Source: an uncultured Litoreibacter sp. (GTDB lineage: Bacteria; Pseudomonadota; Alphaproteobacteria; Rhodobacterales; Rhodobacteraceae). From it: 7,266 nucleotides of DNA. The position numbers were made by a program, and so were the translations under genes. Below, piece after piece: positions 4,225 through 7,266 of the stretch (the stretch's first letter is position 1; every line of letters begins with the position of its first letter). The notes under the pieces are model-generated. The model saw only the letters and a list, made by a program, of their open reading frames with translations. It was not told the DNA's origin and did not search any database. The stretch covers positions 1 to 7,266 of the forward strand of contig CALFWN010000216.1 of the NCBI GenBank assembly GCA_937928335.1. The letters are read 5' to 3'.

Positions 4225-7068
4225 ATGACCTTCACCCCCACAGATTATCTGCCCTATGACTTTGCCAATCGTCGCCATATCGGGCCATCGCCCGCCGAGA
4301 TGGCGCAGATGCTGCAGGTGGTGGGGGCCAAGGACCTCGACGCGTTGATCGACGACACGCTGCCCGCCAAGATCCGGCAAAAAGAGCCGCTGGATTTCGG
4401 CAAGGCCAAGTCGGAACGCGAGCTGCTGCATCACATGAAACTCACCGCCTCCAGGAACAAGGTGCTGACCTCGCTGATCGGGCAGGGCTATCACGGCACC
4501 GTCACGCCCCCCGCGATCCAGCGTAATATCCTCGAAAATCCTGCGTGGTATACAGCCTATACGCCCTACCAGCCCGAGATCAGCCAGGGCCGGCTTGAGG
4601 CGCTGCTGAACTTCCAGACGATGGTCTCCGACCTTACCGGTTTGGAAATCGCCAATGCCTCCCTGCTGGACGAGGCCACCGCCTGCGCCGAGGCCATGAC
4701 GATGGCCGGGCGGGTGGGCAAATCAAAGGCCAAAGCCTTCTTCATTGATGAAAACTGTCACCCGCAAAATATCGCGGTGATGAAAACCCGCGCGGCCCCT
4801 CTGGGGATCGAGGTCATTGTCGCAAGCCCCGATGATCTGGACGCAAGCGCGGTCTTTGGTGCGATCTTCCAATATCCCGGCACGCATGGCCATATCCGCG
4901 ACTTCACCCCGCAAATTGCCGCGCTGCACACGCATAAGGCTATCGCCATCATCTCTGCCGACCCGCTGTCGCTGACGCTGCTGAAAGAGCCGGGCGCGAT
5001 GGGGGCCGATATTGCGGTGGGCTCGACCCAGCGTTTCGGGGTGCCGGTGGGCTATGGCGGGCCACATGCCGCCTATATGGCGACCAAGGCCAATTACGCG
5101 CGCAACATGCCGGGGCGCATTGTCGGCGTCTCGATAGACAGCCACGGTAACCGCGCCTACCGGTTGTCGCTGCAAACGCGCGAGCAACATATCCGCCGCG
5201 AGAAAGCCACCTCCAATGTCTGCACCGCGCAGGCTCTTCTGGCGGTCATGGCGGGGTTTTATGCGGTGTTCCACGGGCCTGAGGGTCTGAAAGCCATCGC
5301 CCAGCGCATCCACCGCAAGACCGTGCGGCTGGCCGAGGGGCTGAAACAGGCGGGCTTCGATGTGCGCCCCGCCAGCTTTTTCGACACGATCACGGTGGAT
5401 GTGGGGCCATTGCAATCGGCGGTGATGAAATCGGCGGTGGATGAGGGCATCAACCTGCGCAAGGTGGGCGACACACAAATCGGCATCACGCTCGACGAGC
5501 GCACCCGCCCCGAAACGATCGAGGCCGTCTGGCGCGCCTTCGGCATCACCCGCCAAGACAAGGATTACACCCCGCATTACCACATGCCCGAGAAGCTGAT
5601 CCGCAGCTCGGACTACCTGACCCACCCGGTCTTCCACATGAACCGGGCAGAGACCGAGATGATGCGCTACATGCGCCGGCTGGCCGACCGTGATCTGGCG
5701 CTGGACCGCGCCATGATCCCGCTTGGCTCCTGCACGATGAAGCTCAACTCGGCCGCCGAGATGATGCCGGTGACATGGGACGAGTTCTCCCTGCTGCATC
5801 CGTTCTGCCCCAAGGATCAGGCAGCGGGCTATGCGGAGATGATCGATGATCTGTCCGCGAAGCTTTGCGATGTCACGGGCTATGACGCGATCTCCATGCA
5901 GCCCAATTCGGGCGCGCAGGGCGAATATGCGGGCCTTCTGACCATTGCGGCTTTCCACCGCGCAAATGGCGAGGGCCACCGCAATATCTGCCTGATCCCG
6001 ATGAGCGCGCATGGCACCAACCCGGCCTCCGCCCAGATGGTCGGCTGGACCGTGGTGCCGGTGAAATCCGCTGACAATGGCGACATTGATCTTGAAGATT
6101 TTCAGGCCAAGGTGGACCAGCACAAGGACAATCTTGCAGGCTGCATGATCACCTACCCCTCCACGCATGGCGTATTCGAGGAAACCGTGATTGATGTCTG
6201 CCGCATCACCCATGAGGCGGGCGGGCAGGTCTATATTGACGGCGCCAATATGAACGCGATGGTCGGCCTGTCGCGGCCCGGCGATCTGGGCGGTGATGTC
6301 TCCCACCTCAACCTGCACAAGACGTTTTGCATCCCGCATGGCGGCGGCGGGCCGGGCATGGGGCCTATCGGGGTCAAAGAGCATCTGATCCGGCATCTGC
6401 CCGGCGATCCCAACACGGGCGAGGGCGCGGTCTCTGCGGCTCCTTTCGGCTCCCCGTCGCTGCTGCCGATCTCCTGGGCCTATTGCCTGATGATGGGCGG
6501 CGAAGGGCTGACGCAGGCCACGCGCGTCGCGATCCTGAACGCCAACTACATCGCCAAACGCCTCGAAGGCGCGTTCGACGTGCTCTACAAGGGCCCCACG
6601 GGCCGGGTCGCACATGAATGTATCATCGACACGCGGCCCTTCAATGACAGCGTCCATATCACCGTCGATGATATCGCCAAACGCCTTAGCGATTGCGGCT
6701 TTCATGCCCCCACCATGTCCTGGCCCGTCGCGGGCACTTTGATGATTGAGCCCACGGAATCCGAGACCAAGGCCGAGCTCGACCGTTTCTGCGACGCCAT
6801 GCTGGGCATCCGCGCCGAGATCAAGGCCATCGAGGATGGCAGCATGGACCCCGACAACAACCCGCTGAAAAACGCGCCCCACACGATGGAGGACCTCGTC
6901 AAAGACTGGGACCGGCCCTACACGCGCGAGGTCGGCTGCTTCCCTGTGGGCGCGTTCCGCGTCGATAAATACTGGCCGCCGGTGAACCGCGTCGACAATG
7001 TCTGGGGCGACCGCAACCTGACCTGCACCTGCCCCCCGATGGAGGATTATGTAGAAGCCGCAGAGTAG
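4225..7068 (+). CDS. gcvP: Glycine dehydrogenase (decarboxylating), P protein
   Basis: PLP-dependent, cytosolic P protein: it decarboxylates glycine and transfers the aminomethyl group to the lipoyl arm of GcvH. It is 947 residues, full length for the fused single-chain form (about 950-960), as opposed to the split GcvPA/GcvPB form. The N-terminal half carries RRHIGPS (16-22), GYHGT (88-92), [14 protein letters not shown] (112-125) and [10 protein letters not shown] (144-153). The C-terminal half carries [12 protein letters not shown] (497-508), [13 protein letters not shown] (559-571), HGTNPASA (596-603), TYPSTHG (643-649) and DGANMNA (672-678). The PLP lysine is in HLNLHKTF at residue 699 (6319-6321), followed by the glycine-rich [12 protein letters not shown] (706-717). 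No frameshift or missing key residue is seen. The long minus-strand ORFs opposite it are shadows of high-GC codon use. Confidence 0.98.
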   Translation: MTFTPTDYLPYDFANRRHIGPSPAEMAQMLQVVGAKDLDALIDDTLPAKIRQKEPLDFGKAKSERELLHHMKLTASRNKVLTSLIGQGYHGTVTPPAIQRNILENPAWYTAYTPYQPEISQGRLEALLNFQTMVSDLTGLEIANASLLDEATACAEAMTMAGRVGKSKAKAFFIDENCHPQNIAVMKTRAAPLGIEVIVASPDDLDASAVFGAIFQYPGTHGHIRDFTPQIAALHTHKAIAIISADPLSLTLLKEPGAMGADIAVGSTQRFGVPVGYGGPHAAYMATKANYARNMPGRIVGVSIDSHGNRAYRLSLQTREQHIRREKATSNVCTAQALLAVMAGFYAVFHGPEGLKAIAQRIHRKTVRLAEGLKQAGFDVRPASFFDTITVDVGPLQSAVMKSAVDEGINLRKVGDTQIGITLDERTRPETIEAVWRAFGITRQDKDYTPHYHMPEKLIRSSDYLTHPVFHMNRAETEMMRYMRRLADRDLALDRAMIPLGSCTMKLNSAAEMMPVTWDEFSLLHPFCPKDQAAGYAEMIDDLSAKLCDVTGYDAISMQPNSGAQGEYAGLLTIAAFHRANGEGHRNICLIPMSAHGTNPASAQMVGWTVVPVKSADNGDIDLEDFQAKVDQHKDNLAGCMITYPSTHGVFEETVIDVCRITHEAGGQVYIDGANMNAMVGLSRPGDLGGDVSHLNLHKTFCIPHGGGGPGMGPIGVKEHLIRHLPGDPNTGEGAVSAAPFGSPSLLPISWAYCLMMGGEGLTQATRVAILNANYIAKRLEGAFDVLYKGPTGRVAHECIIDTRPFNDSVHITVDDIAKRLSDCGFHAPTMSWPVAGTLMIEPTESETKAELDRFCDAMLGIRAEIKAIEDGSMDPDNNPLKNAPHTMEDLVKDWDRPYTREVGCFPVGAFRVDKYWPPVNRVDNVWGDRNLTCTCPPMEDYVEAAE

Positions 7069-7144
7069 TCCTTGCCCTCGGGCGCGGATCTGCGTTCACT
7101 GGCGACATCCATTCGACCATCACGCCGACCATCAGGAGCCGTTC
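7069..7144 (+). promoter_or_regulatory. Short intergenic gap with RBS of the next gene
   Basis: AGGAG at 7134-7138 lies 6 nt before the ATG at 7145. The only hairpin noticed (GCCCTCGGGC, 7074-7083) has a 4-bp stem and no T-run, so no terminator is supported. The next gene may be cotranscribed with gcvTHP. Confidence 0.6.
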
Positions 7145-7266
7145 ATGTTTGCAGTCACAGTCACCTTCACGATCCACGATGGCAAGATGGAGGCCTTCCT
7201 GCCGCTGATCCGCAAAAACGCGCAAGCCTCTGTGGCTGACGAACCCGGCTGCCGGCAATTTGACGT
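7145..7266 (+). CDS. Antibiotic-biosynthesis-monooxygenase (ABM) family protein, 3'-truncated by window
   Basis: The first 40 complete codons read MFAVTVTFTIHDGKMEAFLP, then LIRKNAQASVADEPGCRQFD; the window ends in the next codon. The opening beta strand, the 'xxG(K/Q)M(D/E)AFLPL' helix start, and the (D)EPGCxQFDV segment are typical of small dimeric alpha+beta-barrel ABM proteins (YgiN/quinol monooxygenase-like, usually about 95-110 aa). Members act as cofactor-free oxygenases or are uncharacterised, and the fragment gives no clue to a substrate. It follows gcvP by 76 nt on the same strand with its own good Shine-Dalgarno site. A functional link with glycine cleavage is not implied. Confidence 0.8.
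   Translation, partial: MFAVTVTFTIHDGKMEAFLPLIRKNAQASVADEPGCRQFD

Noticed and set aside
4723..6882. 719-codon minus-strand ORF opposite gcvP
   Set aside because: High-GC codon use of gcvP leaves the antisense frame open. The composition is Arg/His/Gly/Ala-rich with no family motif, while gcvP itself is unmistakable.
7074..7083. Terminator after gcvP
   Set aside because: The hairpin has only a 4-bp stem with a 2-nt loop and no T-run.

Overview
The window joins two DNAs of different character at about position 3107 (uncertainty roughly 3100-3125). The right 4.1 kb is high-GC, densely coding and read wholly on the + strand. It holds the end of gcvT, complete gcvH and gcvP, and the start of a small monooxygenase-like gene. 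Gene order, Shine-Dalgarno sites, 12-20 bp spacing and the protein sequences fit an alphaproteobacterium, most likely Rhodobacteraceae (Roseobacter type). That family-level call rests on remembered protein similarity, not on a search.

The left 3.1 kb looks eukaryotic. It has no long ORF with bacterial signals, has mixed base composition, and is full of diverged duplications, short tandem repeats, homopolymers and palindromes. It also has a TATA box next to a C/T-rich tract, as in fungal or other eukaryotic promoters. Region by region: 1-590 holds a small minus-strand secretory-looking ORF, its promoter-like upstream region and a 198-bp-spaced duplication of one protein module. Positions 590-1360 hold no supportable gene, only a 25-bp tandem repeat. 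Positions 1362-1645 are a striking GATC-rich block with three related repeat units and perfect palindromes. Positions 1669-2062 hold two diverged minus-strand copies of a peptide-coding segment, one open and one with stop codons. Positions 2063-2580 are a degenerate array of about 70 bp with eight units. Positions 2580-3106 are AT-rich with microsatellites. I cannot name the eukaryote.

In the bacterial part, GcvP (glycine decarboxylase), GcvH (lipoyl carrier) and GcvT (aminomethyltransferase) are three of the four proteins of the glycine cleavage system. GcvP decarboxylates glycine and loads the aminomethyl group on lipoyl-GcvH. GcvT then transfers the one-carbon unit to tetrahydrofolate. gcvT lacks about its first third, cut off at the junction.

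The simplest reading is a chimeric contig: a eukaryotic assembly joined to DNA of an associated bacterium. A real bacterium-to-eukaryote insertion is the less likely alternative. I do not see a new biological system. The most interesting intrinsic signals are the codon-patterned minus-strand duplicate at 1669-1959 and the GATC/palindrome block.
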